Assembly: GCA_032622095.1 (NCBI GenBank)
Contig: CP136061.1
Coordinates: 93,121,345-93,185,344, forward strand
Reading direction: 5' to 3'
DNA length: 64,000 nt
From: Siphonodentalium dalli
Lineage: Eukaryota; Mollusca; Scaphopoda; Gadilida; Siphonodentaliidae
Notes under the pieces: generated by a model
What the model was told of the DNA's origin: nothing
Database searches by the model: none
Seen by the model: only the letters and a program-made list of their open reading frames with translations
Part shown: positions 44,815 to 56,881 of the stretch, one piece after another
Numbering within the stretch: the first letter of the stretch is position 1
How the letters are laid out: each line of letters begins with the position of its first letter
Position numbers and translations under genes: made by a program

Positions 44815-45300
44815 TTATATAAGGATTAACTGTCATGTGGAGATGTAACCGTGATGTAAGTGGTCATAACTTGTGTAAAAAACCGATACAAGTTTTGACC
44901 ACTTACCTCACGGTTACATCTGCATAAAAACAGTCCACATGACAGTTAATCCTTATATTTATATACATTTAGCGAAAATCTACTTTTGTAAATGTATTTA
45001 AATCGAAAAGTGTATCGTGACAAAACCAGCCCAAAATATCCCATAGCACCCTTGGCAAAAGTTAACAGGAACAATTGAAACCCGATGATTTATTAAGTCA
45101 ATCCTGCGCGAATCCAAATGCGCCCAAAACATTATGCGCTCGTCTTTCCAAACCCAAATGACATATCGATGTTGTTATGAGCTTGCAGTTATGAGCTGTT
45201 GCGCATTCACCGAGAAATAATTGCAACTAGCCACGTGGGCGCCGACCAATCGGAATGCTGGATTTAGTGATGATCACACTTAGTATGTAAATATATAGTT
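44815..45300 (+). mobile_element. element with a long terminal hairpin, copy 1
   Basis: 44821-44962 is a long hairpin (arms 'aggattaactgtcatgtgga' and inverse; inner 'gtaagtggtcataacttgt' and inverse). It is followed by unique sequence shared, inverted, with 54115-54617 ('aaaagtgtatcgtgacaaaa', 'gccacgtgggcgccgaccaa', 'atgctggatttagtgatga'). The minisatellite begins at its far end. Class unknown; one-ended hairpin plus minisatellite recalls Helitron/pearl-type elements of bivalves, but no CTRR end was found. Confidence 0.65.
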
Positions 45301-46150
45301 TTGACACACACACATGCCTTATGGTTCTAACTTAAGTATATAGTTTTGACACACACACATGCCTTATGGTTCTATCTTAAGTATATATTTTTGACACACA
45401 CACACATGCCTTATGGTTCTAACTTAAGTATATAGTTTTGACACACACACATGCCTTGTGGTTCCAACTTAAGTATATAGTTTTGACACACACACATGCC
45501 TTATGGTTCTAACTTAAGTATATAGTTATGACACACACACATGCCTTATGGTTCTAACTTAAGTATATAGTTTTGACACACACACATGCCTTATGGTTCT
45601 AACTTAAGTATATAGTTATGACACACACACACATGCCTTATGGTTCTAACTTAAGTATATAGTTTTGACACACACACACATGCCTTGTGGTTCTAACTTA
45701 AGTATATAGTTTTGACACACACACACATGCCTTATGGTTCTAACTTAAGTATATAGTTACGACACACACATGCCTTATGGTTCTAACTTAAGTATATAGT
45801 TATGACACACACATGCCTTATGGTTCTAACTTAAGTATAGAGTTTTGACACACACACACATGCCTTATGGTTCTAACTTAAGTATATAGTTTTGACACAC
45901 GCATGACTTATGGTTCAACCTTAAGTATATAGTTTTGACACACACACATGCCTTATGGTTCTAACTTAAGTATATAGTTTTGACACACACATGCCTTGTG
46001 GTTCTAACTTAAGTATATAGTTTTGACACACACACACATGCCTTATGGTTCTAACTTAAGTATATAGTTTTGACACACACACACGCCTTATGGTTCTAAC
46101 TTAAGTATATAGTTTTGACACACACACATGCCTTATGGTTCTAACTTGAG
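45292..46150 (+). repeat. minisatellite, about 45 bp x 19, with an embedded (CA)n
   Basis: Unit 'tatatagttttgacacacac' + 'atgccttatggttctaactt' + 'aag', 19 copies by count. The CA tract inside varies in steps of two bases between units. A few variants recur (ttatgacac, cttgtggtt), suggesting slippage and unequal exchange. Confidence 0.92.
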
Positions 46151-46154
46151 CAGG

Positions 46155-47295
46155 CTTTACTCGATTAACATATTGTATTGTAATCGTCCTCCCTATTTTA
46201 CTCTCTTCTGATTGGCCCAACTTCTGTCACGTGTCGGGAGATAAATCACACTGTCGCCCGCTTACCAGGGAGACAAAGTGTTTTTGTGTGTCGCACATAT
46301 ATATATATACTTTTATTTCCTCCAATTATAGGAGCGCCATACATTATGAATTACAATTACATTAAGAATTGGTCAGAAAAATAGAAATTATATACGGTGT
46401 TAGTATGAATTGAACAAGAACGAGAAGCACGCACACACAAACATTCATACTATGTTAGTATAGCTCTCACGCTCGATGATGTATGTGCCTATGTATATAC
46501 ATCAGTATGCTTTACGCACACGATAGCAACAGCAAGGTAATAATATTTTGATATGCGGACATGTGGACCCTGAATCCTGTTTCCATTACCACCATAAGAA
46601 TAAATCGAGAGTATGCTAAATAATCTATGAAAGATGCAGAAAATAATCTGTCCATATGAGGGTATACATGTCTTATATTAGATAACAATATTGTACCAGT
46701 CCACGCGTGTGTTAGCGTAAGAAAATTGTGACGTTTTCGCATACAAACGTGGGTGAGTTAGTTGTACCCGTTACAATTGTAGAAATGAAGTGGTCAATTG
46801 CAGCGTGCTATGTATTTTGTCCACAATTCGAATGAAGTTCGGACCATGAACACCGTTAGTTCATGTACACGTGTGTGGGAAACGATACATCTAATATCGG
46901 TTGATAAACAACCTAAGAATGCCATCGACTGCTCTTGGATATCCTATATAAACTGTTTTCATCGAAACGTCTGGCCAACGTATTCTTATCGGCGATGTTG
47001 AACGAGTCGATGGATTGAGGTAGGTTGGTTATAAATTATGGCCGATGTATAACGTAATATATACGTTTGTCGTGCAAGAATTCGGCTCTATGCTTATCCC
47101 TTATACCATTTGTCTTTGGTGCGCTTGCATTGCTATATTATTGCAACATAGATGTATAGTGTGTGGTGATGTTCTTGCGAGTATTGATACACATGAATGC
47201 CCATTTATTAAATCGACAACTTCCCCAATTTTTTTCTGGAAGACCGCAATGAAATCATAATCGCATGTCAATATCGCGAACAAGACGACATGCCG
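46155..47295. other. no recognisable feature
   Basis: Short (AT)n near 46296-46308; frames of 67-76 codons without family features. Confidence 0.4.
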
Positions 47296-47299
47296 CCCA

Positions 47300-48022
47300 T
47301 GATTGGCTGCGGACACACGTACCACAGTCGTTATGGCGTAGTTGGTGTGACAATTTATTATGGTGGAGTTTGGTGACAATCGGTCGTCATAATTAATATG
47401 CCATAGCTAGCCATGTCGCCCTCTGCATATTCGCACAATGAGGCTCAAATTCCAAAGTTAGTTATAATCAGCATTTTTCTTGTTTTGGTCCTTGTATATA
47501 TTGTTCGCTTTGTTTATTCCAGATAATTTCTCTGAGCTATATATATCCTCCAACAGTTCCGACACAGCTGCATCGACCCACATGATAATGTTAGCGGAAT
47601 TATGCGTAGAACTAAACGTCGCAAAATAAAAAAAAATGAATTGGGGAACTGTCTTAATTTGTATGAAATTAATATAAGTAGATAAACATGCATTGAGATC
47701 ACATCAATAAAACGTACAACGTGCATGATATGTGAGTGAATGTGGGACTGCCACGGTCAAACACAATTCTGGACGATCGATCGCAATTATATTTATCGTA
47801 GAGAATAAAATGTAGCAAAACGTAACGAGTAGAGATCAACCTTGGTGAAACGCAATGGGTTAATTGGTTCAGTCAACTCATTGTGCGGAAACTCAGCGGA
47901 CAACAGTCATGGCTAGCTATGACACAGAATTATGAGGATCAATTGTCACCAAACTCCACCATAATAAATTGAACACCTACCATGCCATAGCCACTGTGGT
48001 GCGTGTGTCCGCAGCCAATATG
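47300..48022. mobile_element. fold-back/MITE with inverted ends of about 115 bp
   Basis: Left arm 47300-47416 ('ggctgcggacacacgtacca', 'tttattatggtggagtttgg', 'atgccatagctagccatg'), right arm 47905-48020 as its inverse. The interior of about 490 bp is non-coding. Confidence 0.78.
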
Positions 48023-48067
48023 CCAAATTGCATGAGAACATAATTATATTGCTTGCTGATTTACATT

Positions 48068-48138
48068 ACACCCGCTCGAGAACGGAATGTCTCATTCGGA
48101 ACTTCGCTCATCGGGAGACATCCCGTTCTCGAGCGGGT
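48068..48138. repeat. perfect-stem hairpin, 71 bp
   Basis: 'cacccgctcgagaacgg' / 'ccgttctcgagcgggtg', followed inward by aatgtctc / gagacat. Position with respect to any gene is unknown. Confidence 0.65.
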
Positions 48139-48139
48139 G

Positions 48140-49245
48140 ACAACTCTCAATGTCTTCCTCGACAGCGGCGACAACACTGTATAATATCACCCCCCCCCCC
48201 CTCGCTGTGTGACGATGAAATCAAACACCGACAGGTACGACCGCTAACAGATGCCTGGCGTGCGAGTATGAACAGAACCTTACATTTTCTACAAGAGCGC
48301 ACCAGTCATACTTCCTTTCTGACTCTTTCACATACTGGGTACTAGTCTGTGTTTTTCTATATTTAGTGCGGTTTTTCCAGACAAAATGGCGAGACCGCAA
48401 TCGACCAAAGTCAAATTTCCTATGTGTTTTGAGTTTTGTTGACAATTTTCGCACACACCTTAGCAAAATGGCAGCAAATTAGAAATATTGTGTTTGACTT
48501 GCCATGAATGAAGCCGTCCATGTGCTTTTTTACCTTTGTGTTGATAAAATAATCGGAGAACCAAATCACACCGTTTCGCAATATAGCTCTTTGGTTATAG
48601 AGGGACTTTCTTAACTTAAGGTACGAAATTACAAAAATGTTTTCCATATTTTTGTGTTGCTCTGTTCGCTTAATCGCTTAGTATATGTTAATATCGCGGA
48701 CGTCCACCAAATGTGTGTAAAATGTCGCCGTTAGCAGCGGTCGTACCTAATCGTCAAGGGAGGTAAACCCTGCATGGAGTTTGAGTGCCTTAGTGTGTCC
48801 ATACTAACGTTATCGTGTTTCTCGATGATAATACAGGAAGGGTCTAAATATGCTTTGTGAAATAAAATGTTTATATAGTAATTTTAAAACTTAAAGTCAG
48901 ATGCAACATCTTTAAAAATTACTGCCACCACATCCTGTGGTTACACACAATCTGAACAGCTACAATGGTAAGTTCAAACCAACACACCGCTATGTATCAC
49001 TATAGGGACCATCGGGTCTAAGAAGGCTAGACAAAACATCGGTGGCGTGTGCATATATATAAACACTTCAAACATCTAATCACAACCACAGGGTACTCAT
49101 GTGCAGCTTCATTATATTAAATCAAGATATATTAAGGGACGATTGAGGATTAATATTGAATAGAGGATTAATATTGAATAACTAACGTAGATATTTGAAG
49201 AAGTGTTTTTTAAGATTGCTCCCATAACCTCCACCAAGCCCACCC
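48140..49245. other. no gene recognised
   Basis: Poly-C run near 48191. The last 70 bp (49190-49250) are the inverse of the 'gggtgggtgggctt' dispersed tract at 11.14 kb, into which the SINE inserted. Confidence 0.4.
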
Positions 49246-49253
49246 ACCCAATA

Positions 49254-49698
49254 GGAGCTCCGTGGTCCAGTGGTTAGCGTGTCGGACTTGTATTCGCTGT
49301 AAACACATCGATATGGGTTCGCAGCGCGTCGCCGGTCATTGAGTCTCCACATAGCAGTGCATGGCTTGGCCGCTTTGAGCGACGTGCAATTGTCGGATTG
49401 CTCGCTGTTTCAAAACCCGCTCCAAGTTGTGACCCTTGAGCAAGGTCGCTCGTACCGTGTCCGCTTCGCATCACTCATGCGTTAAACGAGTACAAGTCAG
49501 CTTGTCATACAAATGAGTATCAGAGCATGTTCTGATCAAACTAGAGCAGCGCCTGCAATTAATGGCTGCAGTCGGTTCATTGGTTGGCTTGTACAGATAA
49601 GTGGGGTAATATTGTACCAAGCGCGTTAGAGCAAGTAATTGGTTAATCGCTATATAAAACTGGTCATTATTATTATTATTTATCATTATTATTATAAT
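49254..49698 (+). mobile_element. tRNA-derived SINE
   Basis: The head shows a tRNA-like A box ('gtggtccagtggttagcg', about 49262) and B box ('gggttcgcagc', about 49315), i.e. an internal RNA polymerase III promoter. The head is not a functional tRNA because the 5' and 3' acceptor strands do not pair. The body has 'acccttgagcaaggtcgctc', a common invertebrate SINE body motif, and the tail is 'cgctatataaaactggtca' followed by (TTA)n. It would depend on LINE machinery. No clear target duplication was seen. Confidence 0.8.
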
Positions 49699-49699
49699 T

Positions 49700-49995
49700 T
49701 GACTTTATGTACGACCAAAGTTGATCACTCGTGGTGTTGTAAATTCATCCACACAAATCTCCGTTATGTAGTGAAAGTGCGTTCTATATAGTGTTATCAC
49801 CCTTCCGGATTAGCGAAGATATGGGAGCGTTTATATATATAATCGTACACACGTGTCGCCTGGTGGCCGATTAGCATATTAATTAATATTTGCTCTGGGC
49901 AGGTTTAAATATAGTTTTATATCAAATGCGAAACGAATCAGGTGCATGCAATCTCCACGTATAGTCCGGCTTTTGGTTTTGTTATCCTCAGCTTA
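49700..49995. other. no recognisable feature
   Basis: Ordinary sequence. Confidence 0.4.
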
Positions 49996-49998
49996 CAT

Positions 49999-50395
49999 GA
50001 GTTACCACCCCTGGCCAAGTGGTCCTGCTAATGTATTATGATGCTAGTGGGCCTTCTGAGTTGCTATGGTGTTGTTAGGACAAACTGATGCCGTTACGAA
50101 AAAGTACCGTTATTTTTTATAAAGTTGTCATTTTCACGGTGTTAATACGAGCGATTTCAGAAAAAGCCGTTGTCCTTTATCATAGTGGATTTGCAACAAC
50201 TAATACAAACAGTATTAAACTATTTAGCTATTTGTATGTTTTTGAATGACTCATACACATAATGAATTTTCCTGGATATGTTCAAATTATCCGAACACAG
50301 CGAAAATGAGAACTTAAAAAAAACCGGTACTTTTTCTTAACAACATCGGTTTCCCCTCACAGCATCATACTAATTCAGCAGGACTAACAAGCTTT
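49999..50395. mobile_element. degraded fold-back element
   Basis: Imperfect inverted similarity between 'tggtcctgctaatgtattat' (about 50017) and 'ctaattcagcaggactaac' (about 50369), and between 'gaaaaagtaccg' and 'cggtactttttc'. Ends uncertain. Confidence 0.45.
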
Positions 50396-50591
50396 ACTTA
50401 TAGTACATTAACAGGACCGCTTGAACGGCGATGGTTACCTCACACATTGAAATATTTCCTACTGAGCTCAAACACTTTGGTTCATGCACAGAACAACACA
50501 TCTTATAGATTCAGATTCATTTTAATTCTTCTACCAAATACATGGTTTTAAGAATATATATAAATATGCATACGCATAGATTCAAAACATG

Positions 50592-51044
50592 TCATTGCTC
50601 GCAAACACAGACGATCACGATGAGATAATAACTACACAAGATAATAATCACACAGATAAATTTACACAAGTTTCGAATTATATTTGGTTTGCTATTTGAA
50701 AGAAGAATGGTAAGTTTTCTCTGATTATGGAAGTTCCAATAAGATTTCTTGATGTACATTTTTCTGTTATGGGCTAGTTCTGGACATTCAAGTAATACGT
50801 GGTATTCATCACCAATAACATTCATTTCACAAAACGTGCATTTGCGCTCAGACTGTGGAGTTTTGTTCCATCGCCCGGTCTCTATTGGCAAATAATGGTT
50901 CGCCGTTCTAAATCGGATTAGAGTTCTTATATCTCTGTTAGAGGCATGTGAAACAAATGATTCCATTCGAAACGTTGACTTCATAATCATATATGCTTTA
51001 CCTGAGTTACTTATAGGTGTTGACATTGTTGCTTGAAATACCAC
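50592..51044 (-). pseudogene. LINE ORF2 C-terminal fragment
   Basis: 150 codons with RTLIRFRTANHYLPIETGRW, then C-x2-C-x9-H-x4-C (CTFCEMNVIGDEYHVLLEC) and a basic helical tail, the standard end of a mollusc-type LINE ORF2. It has no RT upstream (51045 onwards is unrelated), so it is a solo 3' fragment, as usual for 5'-truncated LINE insertions. Distinct in sequence from the tails at 5.4-8.5 and 16-18 kb, so a third LINE family. Confidence 0.82.
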
Positions 51045-51059
51045 CCAACATGGCTATTC

Positions 51060-51890
51060 GTCGATGTACCCACCATGGATCTTAACGAGACCTACTAATC
51101 AAACAGGAAAGTGTCGCTTTTAATAAAGGAAGTATCTGTTCGCTTGTTTTTGTGCAGACTTTTAACGAGGACTAATCATCAACGCATCAAGGTTATGAAA
51201 ATATATTTACTGAAAAACGGACTCCATGGTGTCGACAGCTGTTGTTTTAATATCGTAATAATGTTATTTCTATGCGATTTCTGGATCACTCATCCATTTT
51301 ACGGCACATGCTTTAATCATATTTTAGCGCTGCATCTAATAACGGAAAAGATTTTCGACAACTCATCATGTGTGTGTTTCGAGTATAAACAGTTAAAAGC
51401 TCGTTCATACCAGAAATTCCACCACCCGTTCATTAAATAAGTATGATAGGGTACTTTCATCACACATTGATCTCACATTATGCCATCTCCTTTTTGTGGG
51501 ATACTTGCTCACGTAGAAATTAGCTAACTTAACCCTTTATATAGTGTTCCATAATTGTGGTATATCAAAGTGACTCGATGCCTTCGAACTGCGTTCATGC
51601 GAAATAGTATACATCACCAAGTACATGTAAAAATATCAATTTTGTTCTTTTTTTTCATTATTAAAGGGCCACTTAATTTTCGAGTCACTGATTATTTGTT
51701 TTATTGTGCCTGGATATACGGTTTTAATAACAATATATGCCATAAAATATGATTAAAATACTATAATTCATCACCATTTGGAATGTCTGTGTCTTGTAAG
51801 GTGCCCATAGAGTAATAGAAAATAGCTGAAATAATACAATACGTTCCCCCTTCGCCTCCCAGAATGCAACAGAATTCAAACTGAAGATGC
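51060..51890. other. no gene recognised
   Basis: A 109-codon frame at 51111-51440 has no recognisable family. Confidence 0.35.
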
Positions 51891-51898
51891 ATTTTCAA

Positions 51899-51948
51899 TA
51901 GAAGGGGAATAACTCTATATATAAATGTATAGAGTTATTCCCCTTGCA
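51899..51948. repeat. short hairpin
   Basis: Arms 'aggggaataactctatat' and 'atagagttattccccttg', a relative of the GGTAATAACTCTATAAAG tract at 11.03, 27.2 and 57.03 kb. Confidence 0.6.
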
Positions 51949-51949
51949 T

Positions 51950-53100
51950 TGAAAATAGTTGACTTTGTCCATAAACATGACCACAGAAACAGACGCCAGT
52001 TTCTCAATAAAAACATGTTAACAGTTTATTACATCAAATAAATTATAAGTTGAAAAAACAATGTTTTGGAGCTTACTCTTTTAAATGTTATATAATATGG
52101 CATATATTTTACATAATGTGAATTGGGGGTTCGAAAATTAAGTCTTTAATAACTCTCTACTACGGATATTTCGCATGTTGAGACAACTGTTATGTAAACA
52201 TCAATGTTATAGTGATATAACACGTGTGGAATCACGTGGTTTAGAGGTTGGTGATTACCACACATTGAAAATGATCGAGACCAGTGCAAACGTACGCAAA
52301 CATAATATACGAGGACTGTCACAAAACGTAGCATTTTGACTGTTGCGAGCTTTTGCTAGATTATGTTAAAAACAAGATGATACCTTATTTGTTTTTAAAT
52401 ATATTATACTCAGTAGCAGTGTTCGCCCTGTCGTTAGCCATGTTAGTAAATTGCGAAAAAAAAATACAAAGTGGCTGAAGTAAATATACTGGTGGCTAAA
52501 AATATGGCTACAGGAATTTTTCGTGTCCGCGGACTGAACGACAATTTATTGTAAACAAAAGAAATTAAAAGGCTTAGCACAAGACGACTTAACGTTATCG
52601 CGAGAGCTGACGAGAAAGGACGATATTACGGATGTGTTCGATTATCTATACTATAGGGCGTCAGTTTCACGCCCTGGGCAATTATTTAATGGTCGTTTAA
52701 AGGTCGATTCTTTAGACGCTATCACAATTGAGTAAACATAGATTTATTAAATGGCTGCTTGTGTAACAAAAGGGCTTTATTTTACGGTGTGTTAAACTGA
52801 TTGCAAAATAGTGAAGTCATATATACGCTCAATTCAATAGCTTCTCACATTTCATTGACGTTAATGTGGTGGACAGTGTTGAATGGGACAATGAGACTCG
52901 CGGACATGAAATTAAAGATGGAACTAAACTTAGACAAGATACAGTGTCAGCCTGCAGGAAGTTTGCTTCTGTTCTGAGTCAGTTGTTTTCTATAACATTT
53001 TGACCAAAGTTTGCAGTCAGAGATTCGTGTAATACACTGGTTTTAACAATAGAATAGCATATGATCGTAACTGCCAAAACACTATGTAATATGTCGTGTC
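51950..53100. other. no recognisable feature
   Basis: AT-rich; no repeat or coding signal recognised. Confidence 0.4.
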
Positions 53101-53105
53101 CTAGA

Positions 53106-53505
53106 TTAACCCTTTACCCAACAAAACGGCCAAAACCGGCCAAATAAAGCTTCAACAGCCTAAAATATCTTCGGTCTGTCTCAATAGAACCATACAAATA
53201 TGGATATCATTGGAACCGGCTCCTTGACCACATTGTGATGGTTACAGTTATGCCCTGTGCCAATGCATTCTCTTATATATGCGAGTCGACCATAGGTCGC
53301 CTCGCATATATAAGAGAATGCATTGGCCTAACAAAAATCTTTTTTTAACACTTTTTACCATTTTTTCTTACATTCTTTAACAATTATATAATTTTTAATG
53401 TGTTAAGCCAATGCATTCTCTTATATATGCGAGGCGACCTATGATCGACTCGCATATATAAGAGAATGCATTGGCACAGGGCCGTTCTGTTGGGTAAAGG
53501 GTTAA
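53106..53505 (+). mobile_element. piggyBac-like MITE, 400 bp, copy 3
   Basis: TTAA at 53106-53109 and 53502-53505; same length as and near-identical to the 39778-40177 copy (one 'gatcgact' for 'ggtcgact' in a hairpin loop, small spacer differences). Both hairpins intact. Confidence 0.85.
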
Positions 53506-53509
53506 TACC

Positions 53510-54110
53510 TTTTTCCTAGTTTCTGGTCGCGTTTGTGATAGCCTCAGCCATTTTAAATGCGTGATACACATCAACTCGAAACGACGTGATTCCCCGCCGT
53601 GGATATTCTTACCTAGATAAAATTAGATACTGAAGTTTAATAAAAACTTGACGGTAAACATTTTGAAAAAGTCAAAGCATTGAACAATAATCGGAAAATC
53701 ATATGTTCATTCTAAAATATCTAGTTTTTGAAAAATCATTGTTTCAGTTTGTTTACATAACAATGGTTTCAACACACAATTCTTTATTTGAGAGCTATTA
53801 ATATCAGTGATAACGTAGACAATATATAGGCTCTGATTAGTCAATAAATCTTGCTTGTTTTGTTTTTATTTTCAACTTGGCACGGCAGTCAACTCTTTAT
53901 AGTGAAGTTTGAATTACGTTGTGTGGTGAGAAAAATGGCAATGGTTTTAGTGCATGTGGTTCTGAACAAAATATTTCAAGGCAGAGTCCATGCTAGACCT
54001 ACATGTTCTTCATTAATTGTATAAACTGTCGGAGCATAATACTGAAAACAGTATACACCAAAAATGTGTGCTGATGCCTATTTATAGACAATAGTTACAC
54101 AATTATATTT
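53510..54110. other. no recognisable feature
   Basis: Ordinary AT-rich sequence. Confidence 0.4.
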
Positions 54111-54114
54111 ACAT

Positions 54115-54617
54115 ACTAAGTGTTGTCATCACTAAATCCAGCATTCTGATTGGTCGGCGCCCACGTGGCTAGTTGCAGTTATTTCTCGGTGAATGAGCAA
54201 CGCCTCATAACACCAAGGTCATAACTCCATCGATACGTCATTGGGCTTGGAAAGACGAACGCGTAATGTTTTGGGCGCATTTGGACTCGCGCAGGATTGA
54301 CTTAATACATCACCGGGTTTCAATATGAAGAGAAATTGTTCGAATTAACTTTTGCCAAGGGTGCTATTGGGTATTTTGGGCTGTTTTTGTCACGATACAC
54401 TTTTCGATTTAAATACATTTACAAAAGTGGCTTTTTCGCTAAATGTATATAAATATAAGGATTAACTGTCATGTGGACTATTTTTATGGAGATGTAACCG
54501 TGAGGTAAGTGGTCATAACTTGTATGTGAAACCCTTCGGGTTTTACACAAGTTATGTCCACTTACCTCACGGTTATATCTCCATAAAAACAGTCCACATG
54601 ACAGTTAATCCTTATGT
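54115..54617 (-). mobile_element. element with a long terminal hairpin, copy 2
   Basis: Inverted relative to 44815-45300. The hairpin at about 54455-54616 is more complete, with the loop 'gaaacccttcgggttt'. No minisatellite adjoins it. Confidence 0.68.
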
Positions 54618-54724
54618 ATACCAGACATGATCAAAACTATAACACGAGTCAGTCAGATTTCTCTGTTATGCATATCGTGCAGCACAATAATATCAGTGTT
54701 CGTCTTCAGTATTCACAGGTCCTA

Positions 54725-54885
54725 TAGAAGGACTCGCACAGTCAGCCAGCGGATATTTCCACTTCCTCTTCTGGAAAATAAAATCTGACTTTCCCGTCAC
54801 GAAAAGCCCCACCGCGGACATTCCCCGCTATCTACATGCTTATACATAATTATATCGGACAAATATTTTCCACTTGCGGTGCGAG
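54725..54885. repeat. dispersed tract with CAGCGGA phrases
   Basis: Shares 'aaggactcgcaca', 'cagcggatatttcca' and 'aaaatctgac' style phrases with 55625-55800 and more weakly 63135-63290. Unclassified. Confidence 0.45.
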
Positions 54886-55174
54886 TTTTGTATATTTTCA
54901 GTACGGATATATACTTGTGCATATTAAACCAGTTGGTGTCAGTGTGTTCCATATGTCGCCCTTCGTTGCTCGGATATACATGTTTTAATAGTGTGTGCAT
55001 CTTTGATATATTATGAATTGGGAATCCATGAGTTCCATTTTTATTTTGATATGCAATTGTAATAGTAATTATGAATTTGTATTTTATATAAACCACGTAT
55101 TACATATGCTGACATTTAGCGAATTTTAGCGGCTCATGCAGCACTATAAGCGCACTATTAGTTTTTGTATAGTC

Positions 55175-55582
55175 AAAGGTACTCATTTCCGATCAGACGG
55201 TCCCCATACCATCAAGATATAGCAACAACCTTTCTTTAAAATACGCTTTAGTTATCAGAATCGATTTATTTCAACAAAATAATGCTAACCACTGTCAACT
55301 ATGGTATCAAATTTCCCAAAACTTGTTATTTATCAACATTTTGTTCAACAAAATATGGCCGATATATATTATCACTTGATTTTGTCCGAGACCTTCCGTT
55401 TGACCACGTGTTTCTGTGCCACATATTATTACACATCTTGAGAAATAACAAATTTCAAAAATCGATATCTGATCACTCTGAGCTTGGATGGGTGGGTTCC
55501 TCGACTCGAATCAAATATTTTTTACCCCCCGAAGCCAAAGAAATAGTAATTTAGGAGAGTCTGATCGGATTGAGTACCTTTA
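55175..55582. mobile_element. MITE of the AAAGGTACTC family, full-length copy
   Basis: From AAAGGTACTCATTTCCGATC to 'gatcggattgagtaccttta', about 408 bp. Internal order 'gtccccataccatcaaga', 'tcacttgattttgtccg', 'gatcactctgagcttgg', 'gggttcctcgactcgaatca'. The 90-codon frame is an artefact. Confidence 0.78.
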
Positions 55583-55624
55583 AGCTCCCCAGTACCATGC
55601 AGCGTTCATGTTCAGCATGATTAT

Positions 55625-55810
55625 GTGTAGGCCACAGAAGGACTCCCACACATTCGCCCAGCGGACATACATTATCCCTCCTGCTCTGGTAAATCAAATC
55701 TGACATTCCTTAACGAGTGCAATTACCCAGCGGACATTTGCCACTCTCTATATATGCCTATATCGGATACTTTCCCTCCAGGGTACCAATCTACCGCTGG
55801 AATCCGCATC
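55625..55810. repeat. dispersed tract with CAGCGGA phrases, copy 2
   Basis: Follows the pattern of 54725-54885: 'aaggactcccaca', 'cagcggacatacatta', 'tatatcggatactttcc'. Confidence 0.45.
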
Positions 55811-55909
55811 ATACATTTCACTTGATACCTGATTACCGGTAAATAGACTAGAAGCTTACGTATTAACGAAAATCGATTTTATTTAATGATGGATGAATGG
55901 CCTTATATA

Positions 55910-56449
55910 CAGGTCAGGCACATCCTGAATTTGCGCACTATTATATATAGTGGTATTCCACTTTTATAGTGGTATATGACAATTACCGTTTTGTGAATTT
56001 CATAAAAGAGGTATAATGCAAAATCATATTTCACGCAACTTATTCAAAATCAGTGTCGCGCTAATTCGCTATCGTGCATATAGGTTTTGTCCAGGAGAAT
56101 GATTAATCATGGCGGCACACGATAAGCAACTGAATTAGCATTCAATTAGTTTAAATGTTGTTAGGAAGGAGCGATTGAGTCATCCTTTTATTGTCATTAA
56201 TTTATAAAGGCATATGTTCGTAATATTATTGAATAACAAATTTGGCGCAAAACATTGCACACACAAATTTGTCGGAAGACTGTTCATTCGCTGCGATATT
56301 GTTAAGAGTGAAATTTGGCTGTGCACTGCTGGTATGCACCGTCTTCTATTCCCGACGCAAATAAAGGAAATAAGAATATGTTATGGTCATATACCAATAT
56401 AATAGTGGAATACCACTATAATAGTGGAAATCGGGATGTGCCTGACCTG
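55910..56449. mobile_element. TA-flanked MITE, about 540 bp
   Basis: Inverted ends CAGGTCAGGCACATCC / GGATGTGCCTGACCTG, flanked by ATATA. Subterminal 'tatagtggtattccact' phrases occur on both sides in inverse. TA-rich target and short ends suggest a Tc1/mariner-type non-autonomous element. The 62-codon frame has no family. Confidence 0.75.
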
Positions 56450-56875
56450 ATATATAAATATTAACAACGCCTATATCCTATGACGGCTGTGGGGTTTACC
56501 ACACCCCTACATTCACCATCGGGGTTTATAGTGAGCATAGATTGTGATTCTGATACAGTGAAGTCACACACATTTAGTATAGTTTTGTGACTGACCTTAT
56601 TGAATTCCGCGAAGTCGCCCTGTAGGTCAACTTATCGGCATATATACATCTCACATTCGCGCGGGTATTTGTCACGTGGTGCATTCGCACCGATATTATT
56701 TCAAAAGCAACCCACATTTGAAGTTTGTCGTTTTACAATCTAAACCTCTCTAATGTCAGTGTTCGACTTTAGCATGCCACGCAGTGCAGGCCCCAGTCTC
56801 AACGATAAATATAGAGAGGTAATGTGCTACGATGGGGATTTATATCGTCAAGGTGCTATATATATCACCTAATGC
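56450..56875. other. no recognisable feature
   Basis: Ordinary sequence between two MITEs. Confidence 0.4.
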
Positions 56876-56881
56876 GCATAA

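Noticed and set aside
45292-46150. CRISPR-like appearance (regular repeat about every 45 bp)
   Set aside because: Units are repeated throughout with no unique spacers, and the setting is a eukaryotic genome. It is a minisatellite.
49254-49330. Candidate tRNA gene with A and B boxes
   Set aside because: Acceptor-stem ends do not pair and the sequence continues into a SINE body with a (TTA)n tail.
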